The notes under the pieces were generated by a model, which was given only the letters and a program-made list of their open reading frames with translations, searched no databases and was not told the DNA's origin. A stretch of 12,422 nucleotides of DNA, taken from Deltaproteobacteria bacterium (GTDB lineage: Bacteria; Desulfobacterota; Desulfobaccia; Desulfobaccales; 0-14-0-80-60-11). Of this stretch, positions 5,614 through 12,422 are shown piece after piece. Position 1 is the first letter of the stretch. Each line of letters starts with the position of its first letter. The stretch is from assembly GCA_019308625.1 (NCBI GenBank), contig JAFDHU010000020.1, forward strand, positions 1 through 12,422, read 5' to 3'. The translations under genes were made by a program, and so were the position numbers.

Positions 5614-6065
5614 TCTCCTCCCTGGCCGACCGCGGCCATCAATTCCGCCTCAGCCACCAAGGTTTGGTTGACGAGAGCCTTGCCGGCCAATTTGAAGAAT
5701 TTTTTGCCACTCCGGATAGTTTCCAGCTTCAAGATCAACTGATCCCCCGGCACCACCGGCTTGCGAAAGCGCACTTTATCCAGGGCCATGAGAAAAATAT
5801 CAGGGTTGCCCAGATGTTCCGGGGTGGAAAGCAAAGCCAGAATCCCTCCCACCTGGGCCATGGCTTCCACAATGAGCACGCCGGGCATGATGGGGTTGTG
5901 GGGGAAGTGTCCTGCAAAGAAGGGCTCATTGATGGTGACGTTTTTCAGCCCCACGATGTGCTTGCCGATTTCCAGGCTCAGAATGCGGTCCACCAGCAGG
6001 AAGGGGTAGCGATGGGGCAGGATGCGTTTGATCTCCTCCAAATTAAGAGTCTGCGGCACATTCAT
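5610..6065 (-). CDS. fabZ: 3-hydroxyacyl-[acyl-carrier-protein] dehydratase FabZ
   Basis: FabZ dehydrates (3R)-hydroxyacyl-ACP to trans-2-enoyl-ACP in fatty acid elongation. It competes with LpxA and LpxD for hydroxyacyl-ACP, which explains its common place between them. The 151-residue protein has a single hot-dog fold. The N-terminal ILPHRYPFLLVDRI signature is followed by FAGHFPHNPIMPGVLIVEAM, with the catalytic histidine H53 and glutamate E67. Length and motifs are typical. The ATG at 6065 overlaps the lpxD TGA stop by 4 nt (ATGA), and the gene's own TGA overlaps the GTG start of lpxA in the same way, so the three genes are probably translationally coupled. Confidence 0.97.
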   Translation of the reverse strand: MNVPQTLNLEEIKRILPHRYPFLLVDRILSLEIGKHIVGLKNVTINEPFFAGHFPHNPIMPGVLIVEAMAQVGGILALLSTPEHLGNPDIFLMALDKVRFRKPVVPGDQLILKLETIRSGKKFFKLAGKALVNQTLVAEAELMAAVGQGGE

Positions 6066-7105
6066 GATTCGCTCTCATCTTCCAGGCGCGCCGTCAACTG
6101 CGCCACCTGCTTTTCTAAGTGTTTCAGCCGCTGGTACATGTCCGGGAGTTTGGAGAGGTGGGCATTGATGGCGAGGAACTGGCGGTGGGGCCGGGCCGGG
6201 GAGCCCAGCACCACCTGCCCCGGCGGCAGGGAATGGGTCACTCCGGTCTTGGCCCCCACCTGCACGCCATCCCCCAATTCAATATGCCCCACCAGACCGG
6301 CTTGGCCGCCCAAGGCTACCCTGCGGCCCAGCTTGGCAGACCCGGCGATGCCTGCCTGGGCCACGATGATGGAGTGGTCACCGATGGTGACATTGTGGGC
6401 CACCTGCACCAGGTTGTCGATTTTCACCCCTTTGCCGATGCGGGTCTCTCCCAAGGCAGCCCGGTCCACCGTACAGTTGGCCCCGATCTCCACTTCGTCC
6501 TCAATGACCACCACACCCAGTTGGGGAATTTTGTGAAAGCCGGAAGGAAGAGGCACAAAACCGAAGCCGTCAGAGCCAATTACTGTGCCGCTATGAATAA
6601 TCACCCGAGACCCCACCCGGCAACGGTCCAGAATGGTGACATTAGGATAAATCAGGGTCTCCTCTCCGATCACCACTTCCTGACCGATGACAGACCCCGC
6701 CATGATGGTGGACCGGGCTCCCACCCGGGTGCCATCTCCCACGAAAACCAGCGGAGCAATGGAGACATCCTCCCCCAGCTCCACTCCCTGTCCCAGAAAG
6801 GCTTGGCGGCTGACCCCGGAATGCCGCTTCAGGGGCGGGGCAAACAAGGCGGCCACCTGGGCATAAGCCAGATAGGGATGGGGCACCACAATCAGAGGCC
6901 GGGGCAGGTCAGCGTATTCCGGCCCCACAATAAAAGCCGCCGCCTGGCTGGTCTCCACCAGGCGCGCATAGCGCCTGCCGGTAATGAAGGTGATGTCCCG
7001 GGGGGTGGCCTGATCCACCGCGGCGATGCCAGAGATAACCAGCTCGGCCGGTCCTTTCAGCTCCCCGCCCACCAGGACGGCCAACTCACCAAGGGTGTGG
7101 GACAT
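6062..7105 (-). CDS. lpxD: UDP-3-O-(3-hydroxyacyl)glucosamine N-acyltransferase LpxD
   Basis: LpxD adds the second hydroxyacyl chain, at the 2-amino group, to make UDP-2,3-diacylglucosamine, which is the substrate of LpxI after this step. The 347 residues show an N-terminal uridine-binding domain (about 1-100, with VDQATPRDITFI), a hexapeptide-repeat beta helix (about 100-310), and a C-terminal helix with coiled-coil character (about 325-345, LKHLEKQVAQLTARL). The catalytic histidine is H237 in QVAHNV, and the conserved SDGFGF loop lies at 178-183. The ATG at 7105 lies 8 nt after the skp stop, with no strong Shine-Dalgarno sequence, so reinitiation from skp is plausible. The stop overlaps the fabZ start. 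Confidence 0.97.
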   Translation of the reverse strand: MSHTLGELAVLVGGELKGPAELVISGIAAVDQATPRDITFITGRRYARLVETSQAAAFIVGPEYADLPRPLIVVPHPYLAYAQVAALFAPPLKRHSGVSRQAFLGQGVELGEDVSIAPLVFVGDGTRVGARSTIMAGSVIGQEVVIGEETLIYPNVTILDRCRVGSRVIIHSGTVIGSDGFGFVPLPSGFHKIPQLGVVVIEDEVEIGANCTVDRAALGETRIGKGVKIDNLVQVAHNVTIGDHSIIVAQAGIAGSAKLGRRVALGGQAGLVGHIELGDGVQVGAKTGVTHSLPPGQVVLGSPARPHRQFLAINAHLSKLPDMYQRLKHLEKQVAQLTARLEDESES

Positions 7106-7113
7106 GCCGGAGG

Positions 7114-7617
7114 TTAGTGAAAGTATTTCTTCACCTTGTCGGTAATATCCAGGGAACTGTTGTTGAGAAATACGATTTGGGAATCCAGGACCAGATCCAG
7201 GCCTTCCTCCCGGGCCACGGTCTCCACGGCTTGCTGCAGTTTTTTCAGAATGGGCCCTTTTTCCTGTTCTTCAAACCGGGCTATGGCCCGGTCGGCTTCG
7301 GCGGCCTGCCTTTGCAGTTCCCGGATTTTCCGCTGGATTTCCTCCTGCTTGCGCTTGCGGGCCTCTTCCTTCATGACGGTGGCCTGCTTTTCAAACTCCG
7401 CCAATTGCCGGCTGATATCCTCCCGCCGTCTTTGCAACGGCCGACCCAGGTCCCGCAGTTTCCGCTTGATTCGCTCCTGGGCCCGCTTCCATTCAGCCGA
7501 GCTGTTGAGAAGTTCCCGGGTATTGACCACGCCGATTTTAAGGGCCGCCGCCTGTGAGGCCAGCGACGGCAGGATCAACGCAGTGACAAGCATTAGGGTG
7601 ACCAGGTTTTTTTTCAT
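7114..7617 (-). CDS. skp: Periplasmic chaperone Skp/OmpH family
   Basis: Skp (OmpH) is a trimeric periplasmic chaperone that holds unfolded outer-membrane proteins on their way to BamA. The 167-residue protein starts with a signal peptide (MKKNLVTLMLVTALI..., cleavage near SQAA at about 24). A strand (LKIGVVNTRELLN) follows, then a long charged coiled coil (about 45-125, rich in Glu, Arg, Lys and Gln) that forms the chaperone tentacles, and a final strand region (GLDLVLDSQIVFLNN) that closes the trimer body. The ATG at 7617 was chosen over the upstream methionine at 7644 because a perfect AGGAGG lies about 6 nt before it and it gives a normal signal peptide. The gene lies between bamA and lpxD, the standard arrangement. 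Confidence 0.93.
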   Translation of the reverse strand: MKKNLVTLMLVTALILPSLASQAAALKIGVVNTRELLNSSAEWKRAQERIKRKLRDLGRPLQRRREDISRQLAEFEKQATVMKEEARKRKQEEIQRKIRELQRQAAEADRAIARFEEQEKGPILKKLQQAVETVAREEGLDLVLDSQIVFLNNSSLDITDKVKKYFH

Positions 7618-7634
7618 TAAGTTCCTCCTAAACC

Positions 7635-7657
7635 AAAAAATCATTTATGGGAATGAT
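7635..7657 (-). terminator. AT-rich hairpin plus T-run in the bamA-skp spacer
   Basis: On the minus strand, ATCATT (7657-7652) pairs with AATGAT (7645-7640) around a 6-nt loop, and the transcript then reads into a run of six T (7640-7635). The T-run lies immediately upstream of the AGGAGG of skp. The shape is that of an intrinsic terminator, but the stem is short and has little GC. Partial termination or a translational effect on skp is more likely than a full stop. Confidence 0.3.
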
Positions 7658-7709
7658 CTTCTTAAACTTGGGATTAACTGCCGCCTCCAAAAAGCTCAAG
7701 CTACCGGGC

Positions 7710-10361
7710 CTAAAAACTCCCGCCCACGGTGAATTCCCAGACACCCCCTCGTTCCCAGGGCTTGGGGCTGAGGTTGCGGCCCCATTCAACGCGAAGCGGC
7801 CCCATGGGGGAATACCAGCGGATACCTGCCCCGGCGCTGGTGCGCAATACCGGAGGAATATAGTTGGCCCCGTAAACGTTGCCGGCATCAAAGAAGATTG
7901 TCCCCATAAACCCGAACTTTTTCAAGAAAGGCATGGGAAAGCGCACCTCCAAGTTCAACTGGGAAAAGGAGGTGCCGCCGATGCGCTCTCGGGTGCGTGG
8001 ATCCCGAGGGCTGATATCGGCGAATTCAAAGCCCCGGATGGAGTCAATGCCCCCCAGGTAAAATTTCTCGTAGGCCGGTAGCTCTCCCCAGGGCAATTTG
8101 GTAAGGTATCCGACCCGGGCGTGAACCACTCCGATGAGACCCTTCCATAAGGAGAAATACCAGCCGGTCTCCAGGATGTAGCGCAAAAAGGCAGCATCCC
8201 CACCCAGGCCGGCCAGCTCTATCGCCATGCTGTTGTCCGAGCCCTTGGTGGGCATAAAGATGGCATCCCGGGAATCCCGGCGGATGCTGAAGCTGATCGC
8301 ACTGGTATTGTGGATTTTGGCAGCTTCCCGGATCACCTGGGAGGTGTAGGGGGCAAGGTCGCGTAAGCTCACATTTTCAAAGCGGTAAGACCCATAAACC
8401 CTGGTATATTTCCAGCGCAGAGGATGACTTAAACGGACGGACCCCCCCCGGCTTCTCCGGGTGTATTCATCAAATTCCCGCTCCCAGTTAAAGGCGTCAA
8501 TGCCCAGGGACAGAGGCCGGTCAAAGAGGTAGGGCTCAGTGAAACTCAAACGGAACCGAGTGGAGATAGCTCCCAGAATGCCCTGCAACCGGAGTTGCTG
8601 CCCCCGCCCGAACAGGTTGGCCTGACTGACTTCAATCATGCCTACCAGCTTGTCCTGGGTGCTGTAGCCCGCGCCGATGCCGAAGGTCCCGGTGGGTCGC
8701 TCCTTGACCGTGACTTTGAGATTGATCCGGTTCGGAGCACTGCCCGGAGAAGTACTGAAATTGACCTCCTCAAAATACTCCAGGCGCCGCAGGTTCCGCA
8801 TGCTTTCTTTGAGCTTGGTAGCCGAAAAGAGCTCCTGCTCGTAAACCCTAAGCTCCCGACGAATTACCTTATCCCGGGTCTTGACGTTGCCGGTGATGTC
8901 TATGCGCTCAAAATAAACTTTCTGGCCCTTGCGGATGTCAAAAACGATGTTTACTTTGCGGTTGACTTCATCCTCTTTGATGAGCGGGGTGATATCGGCA
9001 TTGGCGTAGCCTTGGTCTGCATAGATGTCCGACAAGGTGGACAGGTCGTTCTGCACCACCTCCCGGCTGTACACCTTTTCCTTGGGTATTGCCAGCTTTT
9101 TCAGCAACTCGCTTTTGTCTTCAATCAGGTCTCCCTGGATGTCCACTTGGCCCACAGTGTATTGCGGGCCCTCCTTCACCGGAATGGTAATAAATATGCT
9201 TCCATGACGGATCTCTATCCGGGGTTCTCCTACCTTGGCGTTGACATAGCCGTGATTGTAATAAAAGGCCGCTACCCTCTCCACGTCCCGTTCCAGGACC
9301 TCCTTGTCCAAGCGGCCCTTCCCGGTAATAAAGGACAAGAGGCTTCTTTGCTTGGTCTCCATGACCTTGCGGAGCTCCTTGTCCTTGAAAGCCCGGTTGC
9401 CTTCAAAGTTGATTTCCTTGATGTAGATTTTGCCGCCTTCATTGATTTTCAGGACCAGATTCACTTCGGTGTCAGTAATGGGCTGCAGGGAGTAGTCCAC
9501 CTTGGCCAAATAATAACCTTTATCCGTATACAGCTTTTTAATTCTGGCGATGTCCTCCAGGATGGCGGTTTCCGAGGCCACCGAAAAGGGCTTGAGCTCC
9601 ATCACCTCCCGAATCTTTTTATCTTTGATTTTGCGATTGCCCTGAATAAAAATCTCCCGGATAGCTGGCTTTTCCTGGACGATGACCGTTAAGATGCGGC
9701 CTTCGGGGGTGTCACTCACATCAAACTTCACGTCGGTAAAGTAGCCCATCTTATAGATGGCTTTGAGATCCGCCCGTAGCCGGGCCGGAGAAATGATCTC
9801 ACCCTCCCGGGTCTGCATGATGCTTAAAATGGCGTCTTTGTCAATGCGGCGGTTGCCCCTGACCTCAATGCGGACGATCCTCTCCTTGCCCAGGATTTTG
9901 AGACTGATTTCCTGAGACAGGCGCCGGCTCAAGCCGGTTAAGGATTCCAAACCCGTGCCCTCCATCTTGAGGGTGGTGGGGGGGAGCTTGCCGGTGAGAT
10001 CCACCAAGTGGGCCTCCAGGGCCAGGAAATCGGCCACCACCACCAGCTTGCCCCAGATCACCACATCGGCTCCCAACTTGTGGCCGATTTCCCGAGCCTG
10101 AGGTTCAGCCAAAGGTTCCTTCAGCTTGGCGGTTTCCCGGTCTATTTCCTCCTCCGGCACCAGGGTGAAGCCCTCGACCTTGAGGCGCTCCTGCAATTCC
10201 CGGCGGACCTTGGCCCCCAGAAAATCCAGGGGCCTTTTGGCCAGCACCGGGAAGGGCAGCACCGCCACTTTCTTGAAGACCATCTCCGGTTCCTGGGCCA
10301 AGAGCGCTTGAGCCAGAAGCATGAAGGCCAATGTCAGCAGACAAACCAGGCGTGCCTTCAC
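7710..10361 (-). CDS. bamA: Outer membrane protein assembly factor BamA with extra N-terminal domain
   Basis: BamA is the essential Omp85 insertase that folds beta-barrel proteins into the outer membrane. From GTG at 10361 (behind GGGGAGA, 1 nt after the lolD stop) it has 883 residues, longer than the roughly 800 of E. coli BamA. A signal peptide (1-22) is followed by an extra alpha/beta domain (about 28-157, KKVAVLPF ... LGADVVIWGKL ... LVDLTGK). This resembles the TolB-N/FlgO/LpoB-like fold. Five POTRA domains follow from about residue 161 (RIEVRGNRRID, EIFIQGNRKIKD, EINFEGNRAFKD, QVDIQGDLIE, RIDITGNVKTRD). The barrel starts near KERPTGTFGIGAGYS. The conserved loop-6 motif appears as IRGF (775-778), and the protein ends in a C-terminal phenylalanine (VGGSF), the outer-membrane targeting signal. 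It sits upstream of skp, its functional partner. Confidence 0.97.
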   Translation of the reverse strand: MKARLVCLLTLAFMLLAQALLAQEPEMVFKKVAVLPFPVLAKRPLDFLGAKVRRELQERLKVEGFTLVPEEEIDRETAKLKEPLAEPQAREIGHKLGADVVIWGKLVVVADFLALEAHLVDLTGKLPPTTLKMEGTGLESLTGLSRRLSQEISLKILGKERIVRIEVRGNRRIDKDAILSIMQTREGEIISPARLRADLKAIYKMGYFTDVKFDVSDTPEGRILTVIVQEKPAIREIFIQGNRKIKDKKIREVMELKPFSVASETAILEDIARIKKLYTDKGYYLAKVDYSLQPITDTEVNLVLKINEGGKIYIKEINFEGNRAFKDKELRKVMETKQRSLLSFITGKGRLDKEVLERDVERVAAFYYNHGYVNAKVGEPRIEIRHGSIFITIPVKEGPQYTVGQVDIQGDLIEDKSELLKKLAIPKEKVYSREVVQNDLSTLSDIYADQGYANADITPLIKEDEVNRKVNIVFDIRKGQKVYFERIDITGNVKTRDKVIRRELRVYEQELFSATKLKESMRNLRRLEYFEEVNFSTSPGSAPNRINLKVTVKERPTGTFGIGAGYSTQDKLVGMIEVSQANLFGRGQQLRLQGILGAISTRFRLSFTEPYLFDRPLSLGIDAFNWEREFDEYTRRSRGGSVRLSHPLRWKYTRVYGSYRFENVSLRDLAPYTSQVIREAAKIHNTSAISFSIRRDSRDAIFMPTKGSDNSMAIELAGLGGDAAFLRYILETGWYFSLWKGLIGVVHARVGYLTKLPWGELPAYEKFYLGGIDSIRGFEFADISPRDPRTRERIGGTSFSQLNLEVRFPMPFLKKFGFMGTIFFDAGNVYGANYIPPVLRTSAGAGIRWYSPMGPLRVEWGRNLSPKPWERGGVWEFTVGGSF

Positions 10362-10362
10362 C

Positions 10363-11109
10363 TCAGTCTCCCCGCAGAATTTCCGCCTTACCGTCCACCA
10401 GGGTAACCTGCCGGTCCAGAGCTGCAGCCATCTCCCGATTATGGGTGACAATAACCGAGGTCAGTCCCCTTTCCCGGTTCAGAGCCAGTAGCATTTCCTG
10501 TATTTGGCGCCCGCTTCTGGGGTCCAGGTTGCCGGTGGGCTCGTCCGCCAAGAGCACCTCAGGCTCCATGACCAGAGCCCGGGCCACCGCCACCCGCTGC
10601 TGCTCTCCGCCGGACAGGGTGGAGATCCGATGTCGCAGGCGGTCCTGAAGACCCACCTGCACTAGGAGTTGCTCCGCCCGCTCCCGGGCCTCCGCCGGAG
10701 AGCGGCGGGCTATCAGGGCCGGCATCATGACATTTTCCAGGGCGTTGAATTCCGGCAACAGGTGGTGAAACTGAAATACGAAGCCGATCCGTCGGTTGCG
10801 GAACTCTGCCAGCCGGCGGTCATCCAGGGTGAAGACCTCTTCCCCGTCCCACAGCATCCGCCCGGCCGTGGGACGTTCCAGGGTTCCCAGAATATGGAGC
10901 AGGGTGGATTTCCCTACCCCCGAGGCCCCTACCACCGCCAGGGTCTCGCCGGTATAAATTTCCAGATTCAGGCCCTTGAGAACCTCCACCCGATTGCCGT
11001 CAGTGATGAAGGTCTTGACCAGACCCTGAACCTGAATCTTTATCCGGGGGCGGCTGCCGGAATCAGCCTCCCATGTCGCCCCCGGGTGTGAAGTATTCCA
11101 CCTTACCAT
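10363..11109 (-). CDS. lolD: Lipoprotein-releasing ABC transporter ATPase LolD
   Basis: LolD is the cytoplasmic ATPase of the Lol complex, which extracts outer-membrane lipoproteins from the inner membrane and passes them to LolA. All ABC motifs are present: Walker A GASGVGKST (61-69), Q-loop Q113, signature LSGGEQ (165-170), Walker B VLLADE (185-190), D-loop (GNLD) and switch histidine H223. The 248 residues include about 24 before the usual family start (IKIQVQGLVKTF), and no alternative ATG exists there. The ATG at 11109 is the only conventional start, though its ribosome binding site is weak. MacB/FtsE-type ATPases share this fold, but the neighbouring LolC/E-type permease supports LolD. 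The stop is 1 nt from the bamA start. Confidence 0.92.
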   Translation of the reverse strand: MVRWNTSHPGATWEADSGSRPRIKIQVQGLVKTFITDGNRVEVLKGLNLEIYTGETLAVVGASGVGKSTLLHILGTLERPTAGRMLWDGEEVFTLDDRRLAEFRNRRIGFVFQFHHLLPEFNALENVMMPALIARRSPAEARERAEQLLVQVGLQDRLRHRISTLSGGEQQRVAVARALVMEPEVLLADEPTGNLDPRSGRQIQEMLLALNRERGLTSVIVTHNREMAAALDRQVTLVDGKAEILRGD

Positions 11110-11219
11110 GTTCTCATAAGAGCGTCAATCAAGGGAGGTCGGTTTTTAATTGTCAATTTGTCCAGTAAATACAAACAGTTGGCTCCAAAAAACCTGTTTC
11201 CCCCACCGCCGGGCTTGCC

Positions 11220-12422
11220 CTATTCATAGCGGATGGCCTCCACCGGGTCCAGACGGGAGGCCTGCCAGGAGGGGTACAGGGTGGCCAGAAAGCTGATGGC
11301 CAAAGCCGCCGCCACAATGAATACCACGTCCGTTACCTGCACCTGCACCGGGATGGTGGTCAGGCCGTACACAAAGCCAGGAACCTTGATGAATTCATAT
11401 TCTTTCAGGAACAGACACAGGCCCAAGCCGAGGATCAGTCCCACCACTGTGCCGATGGCCCCGATGGTCAGGCCGTTCAGAATGAAAATCTGCATGATGC
11501 TCCGCCGGGTGGCACCCATGGACATGAGGATGGCGATCTCCTTGGTTTTTTTCATGACCATCATGAACAGGGTGCTGGCGATGCCGAAAGCCGCCACCAG
11601 CACGGTGAGGGTTAAAATCACGAACATCACCACTTTCTCCAGCTTCAGGGCGGAAAACAGGGCGCTGTTCATGCGCATCCAGTCCTTGGCGTAGTAGGGC
11701 GGGCCCAGCTTCCGTTCAATGGCCCGGGCCACCTTGTCCGCGGTGTAAATGTCCGCCACCTGGACCTCAATGCCGGTGACCCGGTCCCCCAGCCCCAGAA
11801 ACTGTTGCATCCGGGGGATGCTGATGAATACCAGGTTGGAGTCAAAATCATACATGCCCGTATGAAAGATGGCAGCCACCAGCATGGGCTTCATGCGGGG
11901 CAGGCGCCCCATGGGGGTGAGGGTTCCCAGGGGGGAGATGATGTTGAAATAATCGCCCAGGGCCAGGTTGAGGTTGCGGGCCATTTCGTTGCCGATGGCC
12001 ACCCGGGGCGGATCGTCGGGGCCGCCGGCGGCCAGCTCGGCAAAGGACCCCTTTTGCACCTGCAGGGCCTTGGGTCCGCCGGCCTTGATGGTCTCCAGGT
12101 CCAAAGCCCGCATCACCCCGCCGGAAATGCGTCCCGGCGCGGCGAACATGACCTGGGTGTAAATAAACGGGGCCGCAGCCACTACCCCGGGAACCCGCCT
12201 GATGCGCTCCGCCAGCTCCTGATAGTCCGTGACGCTGGCCCCCCGCTTCAGCACGATGACGTGGGCGTTGACGCTCAAAATCTTGTTTTTCAGGTCCTGA
12301 CTGAAGCCGGTCATCACTCCGATGACCACGATGAGGACCATGACTCCCACCGCCACGCCGGAGGTGGAAATGAGGGTGGACAGCGAGATGAATCCCCGGC
12401 TTTGTTTGATGCCCCGGAGCAG
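11220..12422 (-). CDS. LolC/LolE-type lipoprotein-releasing permease (5' end outside window)
   Basis: This is the membrane subunit of the Lol lipoprotein release system. The visible 400 residues begin inside the first membrane segment region (LRGIKQSRGFISLSTLIS, then GVAVGVMVLIVVIGVMTGF), which is typical of LolC/E. A large periplasmic domain (about 45-260) follows, then three C-terminal membrane helices (about 264-290, 313-339 and 365-383). The FtsX-like end motif is YPSWQASRLDPVEAIRYE, and the cytoplasmic coupling segment KKTKEIAILMSMGATRRSIM contacts the ATPase in known structures. LolC and LolE cannot be told apart from this sequence, and a single LolF-like subunit is possible. The start lies beyond the right edge. 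The 110-nt spacer to lolD (11110-11219) is AT-richer than its surroundings and includes a TTGACA on the minus strand, but no convincing -10 box. Confidence 0.92.
   Translation of the reverse strand: MLRGIKQSRGFISLSTLISTSGVAVGVMVLIVVIGVMTGFSQDLKNKILSVNAHVIVLKRGASVTDYQELAERIRRVPGVVAAAPFIYTQVMFAAPGRISGGVMRALDLETIKAGGPKALQVQKGSFAELAAGGPDDPPRVAIGNEMARNLNLALGDYFNIISPLGTLTPMGRLPRMKPMLVAAIFHTGMYDFDSNLVFISIPRMQQFLGLGDRVTGIEVQVADIYTADKVARAIERKLGPPYYAKDWMRMNSALFSALKLEKVVMFVILTLTVLVAAFGIASTLFMMVMKKTKEIAILMSMGATRRSIMQIFILNGLTIGAIGTVVGLILGLGLCLFLKEYEFIKVPGFVYGLTTIPVQVQVTDVVFIVAAALAISFLATLYPSWQASRLDPVEAIRYE

Noticed and set aside
8595..9692. Plus-strand 365-codon open frame opposite bamA
   Set aside because: Fully antisense to BamA POTRA and barrel regions with clear homology motifs; no signature of its own.
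11110..11219. Minus-strand promoter for lolD based on TTGACA at 11156-11151
   Set aside because: No acceptable -10 hexamer lies 16-19 nt downstream, so only the -35-like match stands.

Overview
The window is GC-rich chromosomal DNA from a Gram-negative (diderm) bacterium. It carries lipid A genes, the outer-membrane protein insertase BamA, a Skp/OmpH chaperone and Lol lipoprotein export genes. The order lol permease - lolD - bamA - skp - lpxD - fabZ - lpxA - lpxI, the use of LpxI (DUF1009) instead of LpxH, and a BamA with an extra N-terminal domain all suggest a deltaproteobacterium (Desulfobacterota, Desulfobacca/Syntrophobacter-like). That placement is inference from gene content, not a database match.

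Plus strand, left part (1-3950). The window opens inside a HAD-family hydrolase. Just downstream is a short thioredoxin-fold reading frame whose first CxxC cysteine codon is replaced by an in-frame TGA (349-351). The reading frame is intact after it, the second cysteine and the cis-proline motif are kept, and a hairpin resembling a bacterial SECIS lies 12-36 nt downstream. This is the most interesting locus: a candidate UxxC selenoprotein. Its start codon is unclear, and a decayed gene is the main alternative. A sigma70-like promoter (751-779) follows, then a secreted D,D-carboxypeptidase-type penicillin-binding protein with a very basic C-terminal tail. Next come a small unrecognised reading frame and a pair of TadE/TadG-like membrane-anchored pilus-associated proteins with no other tad genes in view.

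Minus strand, right part (4026-12422), convergent with the tadE/tadG pair. Read in transcription order, a LolC/E-type permease (cut by the right edge) and the ATPase LolD move lipoproteins toward the outer membrane. BamA inserts beta-barrel proteins and Skp/OmpH chaperones them through the periplasm. LpxD, FabZ, LpxA and LpxI supply lipid A precursors and hydroxyacyl-ACP. Genes from lolD to lpxI are tightly packed: 1-nt and 8-nt gaps, two 4-nt stop/start overlaps and one 32-nt overlap. The exceptions are a 110-nt gap before lolD and a 92-nt gap before skp. The cluster ends at lpxI; lpxB is not in the window.

No tRNA, rRNA, CRISPR array, insertion sequence or long repeat was seen.
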